Assembly: GCA_020852055.1 (NCBI GenBank)
Contig: JADZBP010000061.1
Span: forward strand, 1 to 33,435
Direction: 5' to 3'
Source: Candidatus Latescibacterota bacterium
GTDB taxonomy: Bacteria; Latescibacterota; UBA2968; UBA8231
DNA length: 33,435 bases
Both the position numbers and the translations under genes were made by a program. Every line of letters begins with the position of its first letter. Position 1 is the stretch's first letter. Below, piece by piece: positions 1-11,228 of the stretch. The notes beneath the pieces were generated by a model. It saw nothing but the letters and a program-made list of their open reading frames with translations, did not search any database and was not told the origin of the DNA.

Positions 1-576
1 GCCTTGCGGGATGCGGTAAATGAATACACCGGGCTGCCGGCAGATTTGATCGGCAGCATCTCCGAGGACGACGAGCGCTGGCTGGAGGTGCCGGTCATCA
101 TTCCTCCGGGAATCCCCAACGAGAGCGAGATGGCCCAGTTGGCCAGATATCTGCTGGAGGGCGGGTTTGTGATCGGGGACACCTGGGAGTCGGACGAAGG
201 GCGGTTGTTTTGGGCTACCTGGGGAGAGGCCCTGGAGAAGCACGGCGGCCTGGTGCAGGGGCGGGATTTCTGGAATGCGCGCCTGCCGGACGACCACCCT
301 CTCTTCACCTCTTTTTTTGATATCCGGGGAGGAATGACCACGGGGTATCCGCCCTCGCTGGGGACCAAATTCGAGCTGAACAAGTGGAACTACCTGATGG
401 GCTACTATATCAAGGGCCGGCTAGCCGGGGTCTCGTCCTGCACCGAATGGGGCTGGATGAAGCAGCGCTATGGCGGGGATTCCACCCGACAGTTGCAGAT
501 GGCGGTCAATATCATCATCTACGCCCTCACCCAGGAGGGTTCCATGACCCAGCGCCTCATGCAAATGGTGAAATAG
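1..576 (+). CDS. DUF4159 domain protein, 5' end cut off by window edge
   Basis: The reading frame is open from the first base of the window, so the true start lies upstream; a TTG at 4 is only the first possible start codon inside the window. The 190 visible residues match the second half of the DUF4159 fold as I know it: a GxPxxSE segment followed by ARYLLEGGFVIGD (the usual R-x-YLE-x-GGF element), then LPDDHPLF, then a C-terminal block ending in VNIIIYALT. DUF4159 proteins are uncharacterised and often sit beside MoxR/VWA-domain genes in Planctomycetota and Latescibacterota; any such partner would lie to the left of this window. No signal peptide can be judged because the N-terminus is missing. 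The stop codon is only 3 bp from the stop codon of the convergent acylase gene, so the two transcripts probably overlap. Family assignment is fairly secure; function is unknown. Confidence 0.75.
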   Translation, partial: ALRDAVNEYTGLPADLIGSISEDDERWLEVPVIIPPGIPNESEMAQLARYLLEGGFVIGDTWESDEGRLFWATWGEALEKHGGLVQGRDFWNARLPDDHPLFTSFFDIRGGMTTGYPPSLGTKFELNKWNYLMGYYIKGRLAGVSSCTEWGWMKQRYGGDSTRQLQMAVNIIIYALTQEGSMTQRLMQMVK

Positions 577-579
577 AAG

Positions 580-2889
580 CTAAGCTTGCGGCTCCAACTG
601 CTGGCAACTGCCCTGAGCCGCAATCTGCGCCCAGTCCCACAACTGGGGGATGTATTCCACATCCGCCCAGTGCTGCGCCTGGTCGGCCCAGTGCGGGCTG
701 GCCGGGTGGCCCGAGGCCCCCAGCGGCGCGATCCAGCGGCACTGGTTCCAGTCCGAGGGATCGAAGAGGTAGCGGTTGACCGAGACCGTGGCCACGGCAA
801 AGGGCGCCGCGTGGCTGTACCCGCCGGCCAGCGGGGTGTCGCCGTCGCCGTGGGCCTCTATCCGGGGCGGGTCCAGGTGCTGGGCGGCCTCGGGGAAAAA
901 GGGCGAAAGTGGATGCCGGGGTTGGGTGTGATGCACCTGGCCCCAGCGCCACACCCCTGGCTCCGGCCCGAGCTTCTTCTGCAATAGGGTCACCGCCTCC
1001 TGCAGCGACTGGGCCAGCACCTCCGGCCAGTGTTGCCCTGCCGGCAACAACGCCTCTTCCCCTCTCTCCAGCGCCAGGGCCAATTCCAGTTCGAGTTGGC
1101 GCAGATGCGCCTCGCTGCCAGGCGCCCCGGCCAACGCCCCGAAGAGATCCGCACTCACCCGTGCCAGCAGACACGCCTTGACCTGGGTGTAGATCAGCGG
1201 TTGGGGCAGGTTCCGGTCCATGCGGCCATCCCACTGCCGCAACAATCCCTGGGCCCGGGCGCTGGCCTCGTCGAGCGGCTTCACCTGCGATAGGGCCTCG
1301 ACCCAGATCCGGGCCGGCAGCGAGCCGCTCTCGGCGTGTATGGCCTGCATCTCGGCCAGGGTGGCCACACCCTGCTCCTGCAACCCCAGCAGATGGCGCT
1401 GCACCTGCCGCGCCCGGTGCTGGGCGGCGAAGATCAACCCCACGTAATAGGGATAGTCGGCCCCGGCCACCCGCTGGTTGCAGGTCACCGCGTACCCGGC
1501 CTCGGGGTCGAGGGCGCGCGGCAACTCGGCATGCGGGATGTACCCCTGCCATTCGTGCTCCCCGGTCCAACCCGGCACCGCACCCCAGCCGTTGGCCTCC
1601 CCGCGGATGGGGATCAGGCCGGCGTGCAGGTAGCCAAAATGTCCCTGCGTATCGGCCACGGCGTAGTTGTTGACCCGGTCGGTCCAGCGGCTCAGGGCCT
1701 GGTCGAGATCCGCCACCGAGCGGGCGGCCATGGCGTCGCGCACCGCGTCGAGCCAGGGGGTGGCCTCCCGCAACCCCGGATCGGCGATGGCGACGGCCGC
1801 CCCGTGGCGCGGGTCGCCGGCGATGATGGGGCCGTGGTGGGTGCGGGTGATCTCCACCGCCACCGCCGCCGCACCGCGCACGGCGATGGTCTCGTGGTGC
1901 ACCTGGGCCGGCCGCCATTGCCCTTTGAAGAGATACTCCCGTCCCCCCTCGCGGAACCGCTCCACGTAGAGATCCTGGGTATCGGCCATGCCGTGGGTCA
2001 TGCCCCAGGCCACGTGCTGATTGTGGCAGAAGTGCAGGGCCCCGGGCACCCCCGGCACTGCGTGGCCGATCACGTCGAAATCCGGGCAGGCCAGATGGAT
2101 CTGATAGTACACGTTGGGCACGTCCAGGCCGCGGTGGGAGTCCCCGCCCACCAGCGGCAGACCCGAGCGGGTGTGCTGCCCGCCCAGCGCCCAGGCATTG
2201 GAGCCCAGATCCACCCCGTCGAGCCAGCCGGCGGCCAGCGGGCGCAGCAGGCCCTCGACATCCAGGGCCGGGCCGAGGTACTCCGCGTCGGGCGGCACGG
2301 TGAGCAGATGCCCCTGCGGATAACCCTTCACCAGCGCCGCCAGCCGCTCCGGGCCAAAGCGCTTGAGCAGCCGGGTGCGGAAGAGTTTGGGCTCGAAGCT
2401 GCCCAGCAGGGTGTTGCGGATCTTGTACACCGCCAGGCAGTGCCAGGCCTGCCAGGGCTCGGGCTTTTCCTCCAGTAGGGTGTATTCGACGGGCAGGGCC
2501 TGCGTGGTCTCGATGAAGGCGTTCACCCCCCGCGCATAGGCTTCGACCATGCGCTGCGCCTCGGGGCTGCACACCGCCAGGTCGGCGCGGGCGGCCTGGG
2601 CCATACCCGAAGCCCGCAAGAGCCGGTCGCGGGCCAGGCCCGCCTCGCCGGCCCATTCGGCCCAGCGGCCCAGGGCCTGGTGCCGGTCGAAATCCATCTG
2701 CCAGAGCCGGTCCTGGGCGGTGGCGAACCCCTGGGCAAAGTAGAGATCCACCTCATTCGCCGCCCGGATATGGGGAATACCCCAGGCATCGCGCCAGACC
2801 TCCACTGGCTGCGCCAGCCCCGCCAGTTTCAGGGTGGTGTGCAGGTCGGGCAGGGCAGCGCGCAGTTGCTGCGGGTCGATGGTTTTCAC
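580..2889 (-). CDS. Penicillin acylase family (Ntn-hydrolase) amidase
   Basis: A 769-residue protein of the penicillin/AHL acylase family, which hydrolyses amide bonds after autocatalytic cleavage into alpha and beta chains. The N-terminal region has the family signature VWRDAWGIPHI with an FAQGFATAQDRLWQMD segment (about residues 31-66). The cleavage/nucleophile site is GSNAWALGG with Ser at about 230, followed by HVAWGMTH and DTQDLY, the usual oxyanion and calcium-binding neighbourhood, and RVNNYAVAD further on. The start is GTG at 2889, chosen because GGAGG lies 8 bp upstream; the frame stays open far upstream but that part is non-coding shadow. A sigma70-like promoter sits just upstream. 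Most homologues are periplasmic, yet no signal peptide is visible here. Substrate unknown: beta-lactam, acyl-homoserine lactone or another N-acyl compound are all possible. Confidence 0.9.
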   Translation of the reverse strand: MKTIDPQQLRAALPDLHTTLKLAGLAQPVEVWRDAWGIPHIRAANEVDLYFAQGFATAQDRLWQMDFDRHQALGRWAEWAGEAGLARDRLLRASGMAQAARADLAVCSPEAQRMVEAYARGVNAFIETTQALPVEYTLLEEKPEPWQAWHCLAVYKIRNTLLGSFEPKLFRTRLLKRFGPERLAALVKGYPQGHLLTVPPDAEYLGPALDVEGLLRPLAAGWLDGVDLGSNAWALGGQHTRSGLPLVGGDSHRGLDVPNVYYQIHLACPDFDVIGHAVPGVPGALHFCHNQHVAWGMTHGMADTQDLYVERFREGGREYLFKGQWRPAQVHHETIAVRGAAAVAVEITRTHHGPIIAGDPRHGAAVAIADPGLREATPWLDAVRDAMAARSVADLDQALSRWTDRVNNYAVADTQGHFGYLHAGLIPIRGEANGWGAVPGWTGEHEWQGYIPHAELPRALDPEAGYAVTCNQRVAGADYPYYVGLIFAAQHRARQVQRHLLGLQEQGVATLAEMQAIHAESGSLPARIWVEALSQVKPLDEASARAQGLLRQWDGRMDRNLPQPLIYTQVKACLLARVSADLFGALAGAPGSEAHLRQLELELALALERGEEALLPAGQHWPEVLAQSLQEAVTLLQKKLGPEPGVWRWGQVHHTQPRHPLSPFFPEAAQHLDPPRIEAHGDGDTPLAGGYSHAAPFAVATVSVNRYLFDPSDWNQCRWIAPLGASGHPASPHWADQAQHWADVEYIPQLWDWAQIAAQGSCQQLEPQA

Positions 2890-2922
2890 GGTGATCACCT
2901 CCAGGGCAGATGGATGACCGCC

Positions 2923-2951
2923 AATATGCAGGGGGCCCGATGGCCGGTCAA
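2923..2951 (-). promoter_or_regulatory. Sigma70-like promoter for the acylase gene
   Basis: Read on the minus strand there is TTGACC (2951-2946), a 17-bp spacer, and CATATT (2928-2923). This matches 5/6 and 4/6 positions of the consensus. Predicted transcription start is near 2916, giving a leader of roughly 27 bases that contains the GGAGG ribosome-binding site. It lies in the 129-bp divergent gap between the acylase gene and the operon on the other strand. Confidence 0.5.
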
Positions 2952-3018
2952 CCAGGCCATGGCTGTGCAGCACCCGCCTATTCCCTATTTTTGATGCCAT
3001 CCACCACCCGAGGCGACC

Positions 3019-5769
3019 ATGAAAATCACCGTTCACCAGGCAGTTCCAGGAAACCTGCTGCTGTGCGGCGTGCCCTTTGCCCCCGGCGTGCTGCCCGCCG
3101 GCAGCGGTCTGGTGTTGCGCGACCCGCAGGGCCAGGCCCTGCCCCTGTGGTGGAGCGAACGCGCCTGGTGGCCCGACGGCAGTCTCAAGTGGATCTACCT
3201 GCACGCCCGTCTCAGTGCCAGCAGCAATACCGTCGAACTGAGCCCCGGTGAGGCCCAGCCAGCCGCACTCTCGCTGGACAGTGCCAACCTGCTGGAGGTG
3301 GGCGGCGCCCGGCTGGAATGGGGCCATCGGGGTTGGATCTTCAGCACCGCCGGCCAACTGGTGCGGGTGGAGCCCGGCCGGGTTGCCACCACCCCTGCGC
3401 TCGGGGCCGCGCAGACCTGGACCGCCGAATTGATCGAACCCAGCCCCCTCGCCCCTCTGTTGCGCCTGCGCCAGCCCGTCACCGCGGGGCTGCGTTTCGA
3501 CCACCTGCTGCGCCTCGATCCCGTTCAGGGGGTCCTGCACTGGCAGCAGCGCCTGAGCTTTCTCCAGGAAAGTCCCTGCCAACTGGGCGAACTGGGCGCC
3601 ACCCTGCGCTTCGGCCAAAACCATGAGTGGGTCTGGCAGGAGTCCGGGACCCGCGCCGGCTGCCTGGAGGTGCTGCGCCCCGGCCTCTGCGCCCGGGACG
3701 GCACCCCCCCAACTGCCGGTCACCCCGCTGCCGCCCTGAGCGGTGGCCCGGTGCGGGTGGTGCTGGAGAAGGCCTGGCAGCGCGCCCCCTTCGCCCTGGC
3801 CGCCGGGGCAGACCAGGTCCAGCTCGATTTCTACCCTGCCTCGGCGCCGCCCCTGACCGTGCAGAGCGGCACCAGTTTCCGCCACTGCATGCGCATCGGC
3901 CTGGCCGGTCGGGACGGGGCGAACCCAGCCTGGTCCCTCGACCCGGAGACCGCCTGCAGCACCGGGGCCTTCGGCCCCCTGCCCCCCCGCACCGACCGCA
4001 CCCAAAAACACTACCCCGGGTACGAGCAGGCCATCGACACCTGCCTGCGCGGCGGCCGGCTCAGCGCCCTGGAAAAGACACGCGGTGGTCCGCGCAGCGG
4101 CCCGGCGGCCCTGGCCGACGAAACCGCCCAGGACGAGGAGTACTTTGGCCTGCAGCACTACGGCGACTGGCCCATGCCCCTGGGCGCGTACGGCGGGGTG
4201 CGGCGCATGTACGCCGACAACGAATACGACGTGCCCTACGCCTATTTCCTGCAATTCATCCGCACCGGTGAAGGCCTCTTTGCCGAGGTGGCCTATCACG
4301 GGGCCGTGCACCTGGCCGACGTGGACAGCAAGGCCACGAACGGTGATATGCATTTTCACGGGTACCTCGAGGAAGCCGAGGACCATGCCGACCACCGGAC
4401 CCCCGGCGGCGAACTGGGCCACTACTGGACCGATGGTCTGGTGCTCAACTATCTGCTCCGGGGCGACCTGTGGAGTTGGGAGGCGGCTCGGGCCCAGGCC
4501 GCCTTTCTGCTAGGGCTTTTTGCCGGCGAGGGGGACCAGGCCATCCGCCGTCACTTCCTCAACAGCGAACGGGCCGTGGGCTGGCCCCTGGTGGCCCTGG
4601 CCGGGGTGGCCGAAGTGAAGCGCGAGCCGGCGCTGCTGGCCAAGATGCAGCAGATGGCCGCCTTCCTCTCCCGCTTCACCGCCGACCCCGACCGCCAACT
4701 GGAGGAGATCGACGAGCAGGATGGCCAACCCCTGCGCTGGTGGCGCATCTGCCAGGAGGACGGCGCCAAACCCTTCATGGTGGGGGTGGTGCTCGAAGGC
4801 CTGGAACGCTACCACCGCCTCAGCAAGGACCCGGCCGCCGCCCAGGCCCTCCTCCACCTCAGCCGCTTCCTGGTGGAGAAGATGTGGGTGGAGGGCATCG
4901 AGGCCTTCATCTACGAATGGAACGCCTTCAACCGGGGCCACCGCGAGCACAACTACCCTCACTACATCAATATGATGGTGGCCCCCGGCCTGGCCTACGC
5001 CTACGAACTGAGCGGCGAACCGGCCTTCCGCCAGGTGGCCACCCGCGCCTTCCACGCCAGCCTGTGGACCCTCTTCGCCCCCGACGGGGGCAAGGAGATC
5101 GGCATGGTGGGCCGCACCAGCGCCCTGATGGTGGGCCGGCTCTGCGCCTGGCAGGAGCGGGATGAGGCCACGCGCCGCGCCCGTCTCTCCCCCTCCAACG
5201 GGGTGGCCTTCCATTTTTGCGGCAGCCCGCGCCACCTGGACCGGAGCGGGGCGTTGCGGCTGCAGCGGGGGACACCCCGCTGGGTGGGCGAGGACCTGCT
5301 TTCCGCCCGGGACAGCTTCGCGGTATATTCCTGGACCACGCCGGTCGGCACGGAGCGCGGGAGAATCGGCTTCACCTTCACCCCGGACTGGGATTGCCCG
5401 CCCCATCCCGGGCCGGTGGCCCAGCGCGCGTACCTGCACCTGTGCGACCAGCCCTTCACCCGCTCGTGTCTGAGTGTCATCAGTTTCTATACCGGCCTGC
5501 ACGTGCGTTTCTACGACGAGCAGCGCCATTACATCGAGGTGCTGGAGGCCGGCATCGGCGACTGGAAGGCCGGCCAACCCCCCCGGATAGAGGGGAACGG
5601 GGACACGGCCACCGGGGGGGCGGTGCTCTTTAGCGACGGGCATGAAAAGGACAAGCGCACCCTGGACCGCCGGCTGGGCGGCGCCTTCAAACGCCTGCAC
5701 CTGGGGCACCGGCCCGGCAACTGGCGCGCCGAGGGGCGGCTGAGCGAACTGGAACTCGACTTGGGGTGA
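3019..5769 (+). CDS. YetA/PL26-like (exo-rhamnogalacturonan lyase-like) protein
   Basis: A 916-residue protein resembling the PcRGLX/YetA family, whose fungal member is an exo-rhamnogalacturonan lyase (PL26). The N-terminal 90 residues look like the family's RIFT-barrel domain ([21 protein letters not shown]). The centre carries the helical-toroid signature: [57 protein letters not shown], then [19 protein letters not shown] beta-rich C-terminal third follows. No signal peptide is visible, so a cytoplasmic role is likely, as for Bacillus YetA. It is the first gene of the 22-kb + strand run; GAGG at 3011-3014 precedes the ATG. A weak TATTTT at 2986-2991 is the only -10 candidate seen. Its position suggests it releases the sugar the operon consumes. 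Lyase activity is inferred; a hydrolase or non-catalytic role is possible. Confidence 0.75.
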   Translation: MKITVHQAVPGNLLLCGVPFAPGVLPAGSGLVLRDPQGQALPLWWSERAWWPDGSLKWIYLHARLSASSNTVELSPGEAQPAALSLDSANLLEVGGARLEWGHRGWIFSTAGQLVRVEPGRVATTPALGAAQTWTAELIEPSPLAPLLRLRQPVTAGLRFDHLLRLDPVQGVLHWQQRLSFLQESPCQLGELGATLRFGQNHEWVWQESGTRAGCLEVLRPGLCARDGTPPTAGHPAAALSGGPVRVVLEKAWQRAPFALAAGADQVQLDFYPASAPPLTVQSGTSFRHCMRIGLAGRDGANPAWSLDPETACSTGAFGPLPPRTDRTQKHYPGYEQAIDTCLRGGRLSALEKTRGGPRSGPAALADETAQDEEYFGLQHYGDWPMPLGAYGGVRRMYADNEYDVPYAYFLQFIRTGEGLFAEVAYHGAVHLADVDSKATNGDMHFHGYLEEAEDHADHRTPGGELGHYWTDGLVLNYLLRGDLWSWEAARAQAAFLLGLFAGEGDQAIRRHFLNSERAVGWPLVALAGVAEVKREPALLAKMQQMAAFLSRFTADPDRQLEEIDEQDGQPLRWWRICQEDGAKPFMVGVVLEGLERYHRLSKDPAAAQALLHLSRFLVEKMWVEGIEAFIYEWNAFNRGHREHNYPHYINMMVAPGLAYAYELSGEPAFRQVATRAFHASLWTLFAPDGGKEIGMVGRTSALMVGRLCAWQERDEATRRARLSPSNGVAFHFCGSPRHLDRSGALRLQRGTPRWVGEDLLSARDSFAVYSWTTPVGTERGRIGFTFTPDWDCPPHPGPVAQRAYLHLCDQPFTRSCLSVISFYTGLHVRFYDEQRHYIEVLEAGIGDWKAGQPPRIEGNGDTATGGAVLFSDGHEKDKRTLDRRLGGAFKRLHLGHRPGNWRAEGRLSELELDLG

Positions 5770-5834
5770 TTGTCCCCCGCTGAACGCGGCGTCCGGCCAC
5801 CGGCCGCCGGCCATCTCACCAGGAGAGAAAAACC

Positions 5835-6593
5835 ATGAGCGCCATCCAACACGAAACCTACGTCTGCTACCGCGCCGAGTCCCCGCTCCAGATCGACGGC
5901 CATCTCAACGAGCCTTCGTGGAAACGCGCGCCCTGGACCCCGCTCTTCGTCGACATCGAGGGCGACGTGCGGCCCCTGCCGCGCTTCGGCACCCGGGCGA
6001 TGATGTTGTGGGACGACCAGTATTTCTACTTCGCCGCCGATATGGAGGAGCCGCACGTGTGGGGCACCCTCACCAAACGCGACTCGGTGATCTGCAACGA
6101 CAACGATTTCGAGATCTTCATCGACCCGGACGGCGATGGCGAGCACTACATGGAGTTCGAGATCAACCCGCTCAACGCGGTGTGGGACCTCTACCTGCCC
6201 AAGGCCTACAGCAAGGGCGGCCAGGCCGACCACGATTGGGACTTCGTGGGCATCAAACACGCGGTGCAGGTGGACGGCACCGTCAACTGCGCCGACGACG
6301 TGGACCGGGGCTGGACCGTGGAGGTGGCCATCCCCTGGACCAGCATGGCCGAACACGCCCACACCGCCTGCCCGCCCAAGCCGGGCGACCAGTGGCGGGT
6401 GAATTTCTCGCGGGTCGAATGGTCCTTCGAGCGCTACAAGGGCGGGTACCTGCGCAAGGACGAACCCACCTGCGACAACTGGGTGTGGTCGCCCCAGGGG
6501 GCCATCAACATGCATATCCCCGAGATGTGGGGCCACGTGCAATTCTCGTCCATCGTCGCCGGCTGCGGCTCCGAGCCCTTCCGCCCGCGCTGA
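5835..6593 (+). CDS. CBM9-like (DOMON-type) carbohydrate-binding protein
   Basis: A 252-residue protein that is essentially one CBM9-like beta-sandwich. Diagnostic stretches are LQIDGHLNEPSWKRAPW near residue 19, the FGTRAMMLWDDQYFYFAADMEEP strand pair, DNDFEIFIDPDGDGEHYMEFEINP, and a C-terminal GDQWRVNFSRVEW followed by VWSPQGAINMHIPEMWG. CBM9-type domains bind sugar ends or occur in secreted and cytosolic proteins of sugar-degrading bacteria. There is no signal peptide and no fused catalytic domain, which is a frequent arrangement in Latescibacterota- and Planctomycetota-type genomes. The ATG at 5835 has AGGAGAG upstream. It lies 65 bp after the YetA-like gene, the largest gap in the operon, and probably works with it on the same carbohydrate. 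Confidence 0.8.
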   Translation: MSAIQHETYVCYRAESPLQIDGHLNEPSWKRAPWTPLFVDIEGDVRPLPRFGTRAMMLWDDQYFYFAADMEEPHVWGTLTKRDSVICNDNDFEIFIDPDGDGEHYMEFEINPLNAVWDLYLPKAYSKGGQADHDWDFVGIKHAVQVDGTVNCADDVDRGWTVEVAIPWTSMAEHAHTACPPKPGDQWRVNFSRVEWSFERYKGGYLRKDEPTCDNWVWSPQGAINMHIPEMWGHVQFSSIVAGCGSEPFRPR

Positions 6594-6631
6594 TCCATCC
6601 CATCCACCTCACCAATCCCAGAGGAGGGAGT

Positions 6632-7009
6632 ATGACCGGAACGCCGCCATCGGGCGCCTATGAATTCACCGAGGAGCAGAACCAGACCATCCGCAGCCTG
6701 GCTCTGTACATGCAGATCCTGGCCGGCGTCATGCTCTTCTTCGGCGGCCTGCAGGTCGTCGGCGGCCTGACTTCCTCCGAGCCAATCGCCAAGGCCGGCA
6801 TCCTCCAAGGAGGGGTGATCCTGATCCTCGGGATTCTCACCCTGCGGGCCGCAGCGGCCTTCCGCCGCATCATCTCCTCAACCGGCGGGGATATCGGCCA
6901 CCTGATGAGCGCCCTGGGCACCCTGCGCGGCCTGTATCAGATGCAGGCCATCCTGATCATCGCCGCGGTGATCGCGGCCATGGTGATCGGGGTGACCTCC
7001 GCTCAGTAG
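6632..7009 (+). CDS. Small three-helix membrane protein (possibly DUF5362-like)
   Basis: A 125-residue protein with three likely transmembrane helices at about residues 24-46, 56-76 and 105-122. The polar N-terminus is TEEQNQTIRS, and a polar loop (about 77-104) contains SALGTLRGLYQMQ. The start ATG at 6632 is preceded by GAGGAGGGAG, a strong ribosome-binding site; a much longer frame runs through from upstream but has no coding support because it overlaps the CBM9-like gene. The overall pattern recalls the small DUF5362 membrane family, but I am not certain. It is the only membrane protein among the co-directional genes. No transporter signature is visible and its role is unknown. Confidence 0.75.
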   Translation: MTGTPPSGAYEFTEEQNQTIRSLALYMQILAGVMLFFGGLQVVGGLTSSEPIAKAGILQGGVILILGILTLRAAAAFRRIISSTGGDIGHLMSALGTLRGLYQMQAILIIAAVIAAMVIGVTSAQ

Positions 7010-7024
7010 CAGGACAAGTATCCG

Positions 7025-7984
7025 ATGAACAGAGTTCGCTTCGGTCAGACCGAGCTGTGGGTCTCGCCCCTGTGCCAGGGCACGGCCTTCCGCACCCTGC
7101 CCCGCGCCGATGGCTCACAGGCGCGGCAGGTACTGGCCCATGCCCTGGACATTGGGGTCAACTTCTTCGACTCCTCCAATGCCTACGGCTGGGGCGGCGC
7201 GGAGGAGGTGTTGGGCAGGGTTCTGGCTGGCCGGCGCGGCCAGGCGGTGATCTGCACCAAGGTGGCGGCCTTTGGTCCCCCTAAAAATGGAGAAGACAAG
7301 GGAACACCGATGCCCTTCACCCGGGCCAATCTCTTCGCCAATGCAGAAGCCAGCCTCAAAAGGCTGGGCACGGACTATATCGACCTGTACCTGCTCCATC
7401 AGCCCGACAACCTCACCCCAGCGGCGGAAATCGCCCACTCCATGACCGCCCTAGTGGAGAGAGGCAAGGTGCGATATTGGGGGGTGTCGAATCACTCAGC
7501 GGGCCAGTTGCGCGAGTATCTCGAACTCGACCTTCCGATGCCTCCCGCCGGAGTCGAGGAATACTACAACATCGCCGGCGAACACCTGGACCAGGAGGGG
7601 AAGTCGCGGGTGGCGCGGTTGGAGGCCGAGGTCTTCCCCCTGCTGCCCCAGCACGGGCTGGGCCTGCTGGCCTTCAGCCCCCTGGACACCGGCTTCCTCG
7701 ACCCCGGGCGCGCCCTGGCACCGGGCAGCCCGCTGGCAGGCCTCGCCGCCACCCTGGATCAGGTGGCCGCAGACCTGGACCTCACCCGCACCCAGCTCTG
7801 CATCGCCTGGGTGCGCTCCCGTCCCGAGGTCAGCTGCGTGTTGGCCGGCGCCGAGAGCCCGGAGCAGGTGGAAGAGAACTGGAAAGGCGCCCAACAGACC
7901 CTGCCTCCCGAAGCTCTGGCCACTATCGAGGAGGCGCGCCAGCAATACCGACAACAGCAGGCCGCAATGCAGACCCGCAACTGA
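7025..7984 (+). CDS. Aldo/keto reductase
   Basis: A 319-residue (alpha/beta)8 NAD(P)H-dependent oxidoreductase of the AKR superfamily. The catalytic tetrad is visible: Asp49 in FFDSSNAYG, Tyr54, Lys79 in ICTKVA and His125 in LYLLHQPD. Downstream are VRYWGVSNHS (about residues 152-161) and the AFSPLDTGFL segment typical of AKRs that act on sugars and small aldehydes. It begins 15 bp after the membrane-protein gene and ends 12 bp before the next gene, so it is probably co-transcribed. It may reduce a sugar or aldehyde, or oxidise a sugar to a lactone, in the pathway. The 5' half has somewhat lower GC than its neighbours. The family is secure; the substrate is unknown. Confidence 0.92.
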   Translation: MNRVRFGQTELWVSPLCQGTAFRTLPRADGSQARQVLAHALDIGVNFFDSSNAYGWGGAEEVLGRVLAGRRGQAVICTKVAAFGPPKNGEDKGTPMPFTRANLFANAEASLKRLGTDYIDLYLLHQPDNLTPAAEIAHSMTALVERGKVRYWGVSNHSAGQLREYLELDLPMPPAGVEEYYNIAGEHLDQEGKSRVARLEAEVFPLLPQHGLGLLAFSPLDTGFLDPGRALAPGSPLAGLAATLDQVAADLDLTRTQLCIAWVRSRPEVSCVLAGAESPEQVEENWKGAQQTLPPEALATIEEARQQYRQQQAAMQTRN

Positions 7985-7996
7985 AAGGAACCCCCT

Positions 7997-9747
7997 GTGC
8001 GACCGACTATCTCACTGAACACCCCCACCCCGCCGCCGGCCTGGGCCCTGCTCGAACGGGAACTCCTCCGTTACGAAGCCCAGGCCTGCCGCACCTTCTT
8101 CGAGCGCTACTTCGACGAGCGCGGGTACCTGCAATGTGTGGCGCGCTGGGGCGGCAATGACGGCCCGGACGACGCCATCGAGAACCTCACCGACTGGCCC
8201 ACCCTGCATTTCCTGGGCGGCCCCGACTACCTGCTCGACCTGTACAAGCTGGGCTGGGAAGGCCACCTGAAGCAGTACACCGAGGCCAAAACCACCGAGG
8301 TGCCCTTTGCCCGCGACGGCATGTACTACAAAGAATTCCCGGTGATGTTCGACTGGGTGCACAACGGCGAGGGCCTGGCCGTCTTCAACCTGCAGGGCAT
8401 GTCTGATCCGGGCGACCGGCTCTTCCAGCAGCGCACCCGCCGTTTCGCCGGCTTCTACCTGAACGAAGATCCCCAGGCCCCCAACTACGACCCGCGGCAC
8501 AAGATCATCCGCAGCATGTTCAACGGCAGTCGCGGGCCCCTGCTGCGCAAGGCCACCGCCCTCGACTGGGCCGGCGACCCCATCGAGGTGGAGGGACGCT
8601 TCGCCGCCCGGCACGGGGAGCGCACCTACGAGGAGATGCTGGCCCACTTCCGGGACTACAACGACATCGTCGGCGACCACCCCCAGAACCTGGTGGCCAC
8701 CGGCCTGGGCTTCAACGCCTTTGCCCTGACCGGCGAGCAGAAGTACCGCGACTGGGTCCTCGAGTACGTGGACGCCTGGCGGGAGCGCACCCTGGCCAAC
8801 GGCAACATCATCCCCACCAATATCGGCCTGGACGGCACGCCGGGAGGCGAGTGCGGCGGCAAGTGGTACGGGGGCTGCTATGGCTGGTCCTTCACCGTCG
8901 AGGTGCCGCAGACCAGGGAGATGGCCAACCGCAACACCCATTATCTGGGGTTGGCCGGCTTTGCCAACGCCCTGCTCCTGACCGGCGACCAGCGCTATAC
9001 CGATGTCTGGCGGCAGCTGATCGACACCATCAACGCCGCCCGGAAGACCATCGACGGCCAGGTGATGTACCCCCGCATGTACGGCGACCAGGGTTGGTAC
9101 GCCTACACCCCGCAGCCGTACAACCACGGCGCCCTCGATGTCTATTACTGGTCGATGGACCGGGCAGATCTGAGCCGCCTGGGCGGCAATGGCTGGATCG
9201 AGTTTCTGGAGGGGAAAAACCCCTCCTATCCGGTGCAGGCCCTACAACAGGATTTCGAGCGGGTGCGCCAGCGCATGGAGCAGGTGCACAACGACCCCAC
9301 CACCCCGGACACCCGCCTCTCCGACGATCCGCTGCCCTACAACCCGGCGATCACCGGCTCGCTGGTGCAGCTGATGCTGGGCGGCCTGCCCACCCGCTTC
9401 GCCCAGCCGGTGCACTGCCGGCTGCGCTACTTCGACCCGGTGCGGCGGCGGGCCGGCCTGCCCGAGGACGTGGCCGCCCTGGTCGAGGAGTTGGGTCCCG
9501 ACCACACCGTGGTATCCCTGGTCAACCTCAACCCGGTCGAGGCGCGCACCGTGGTGGTCCAGGGAGGCGCCTACGGCGAGCACCAGTTGACCGGCGCCGA
9601 ATGCGAGGGTCAGGACTTTACCCTGGACGCCGCCGCCGCTACCTTCATGCTCTCGCCTGGGGCAGGCAGCCGGATCAAACTGCGGATGCAGCGCTACGCC
9701 AACCCGCCCGATTTTGCCTTCCCCTGGGACCGGACGAAGAGGTGTTG

Positions 9748-9748
<1 letters not shown>
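7997..9748 (+). CDS. Unclassified protein, likely alpha/alpha-barrel (paralogue 1)
   Basis: A 583-residue protein I cannot place in a named family. It starts at GTG 7997 with GAAAGGA 8 bp upstream. Helix-rich repeats and aromatic/Gly motifs suggest an (alpha/alpha)6 toroid as in many polysaccharide-active enzymes: DWPTLHFLGG near residue 66, FDWVHNGEG near 119, APNYDPRHKIIRS near 160, and ECGGKWYGGCYGW (Lys289-Trp-Tyr-Gly-Gly). A C-terminal beta-rich part holds the segment VVVQGGAYGEHQLT. The protein encoded at 25227-27116 on the other strand shares all these motifs and the F/L-PW ending, so the two are paralogues. No signal peptide is seen. The downstream mmsA-type gene overlaps its stop by one base (TGATG). 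A glycoside hydrolase, lyase or epimerase role is possible but unproven. Confidence 0.85.
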
Positions 9749-11211
<1,463 letters not shown>

Positions 11212-11228
11212 GACCGGGAGCCGAGTAG

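Noticed and set aside
571-590. Short palindrome AAGCTAAGCTT between the first two genes as a terminator
   Set aside because: Five-bp arms with a one-base loop cannot form a stable hairpin.
580-4422. A 1280-codon open frame on the minus strand extending upstream of the acylase gene
   Set aside because: The portion above 2889 lies opposite the YetA-like gene and has no family features; it is open only because of high GC. The GTG at 2889 with GGAGG is the real start.
4510-5814. Long minus-strand frame opposite the YetA-like gene
   Set aside because: Gly/Ala/Val/His-rich product without motifs, typical of the antisense shadow of a high-GC gene.
5918-7009. 363-codon frame starting inside the CBM9-like gene
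   Set aside because: Only the last 125 codons, from the ATG at 6632 with a strong ribosome-binding site, have coding character; the first part is an Arg-rich frame overlap.
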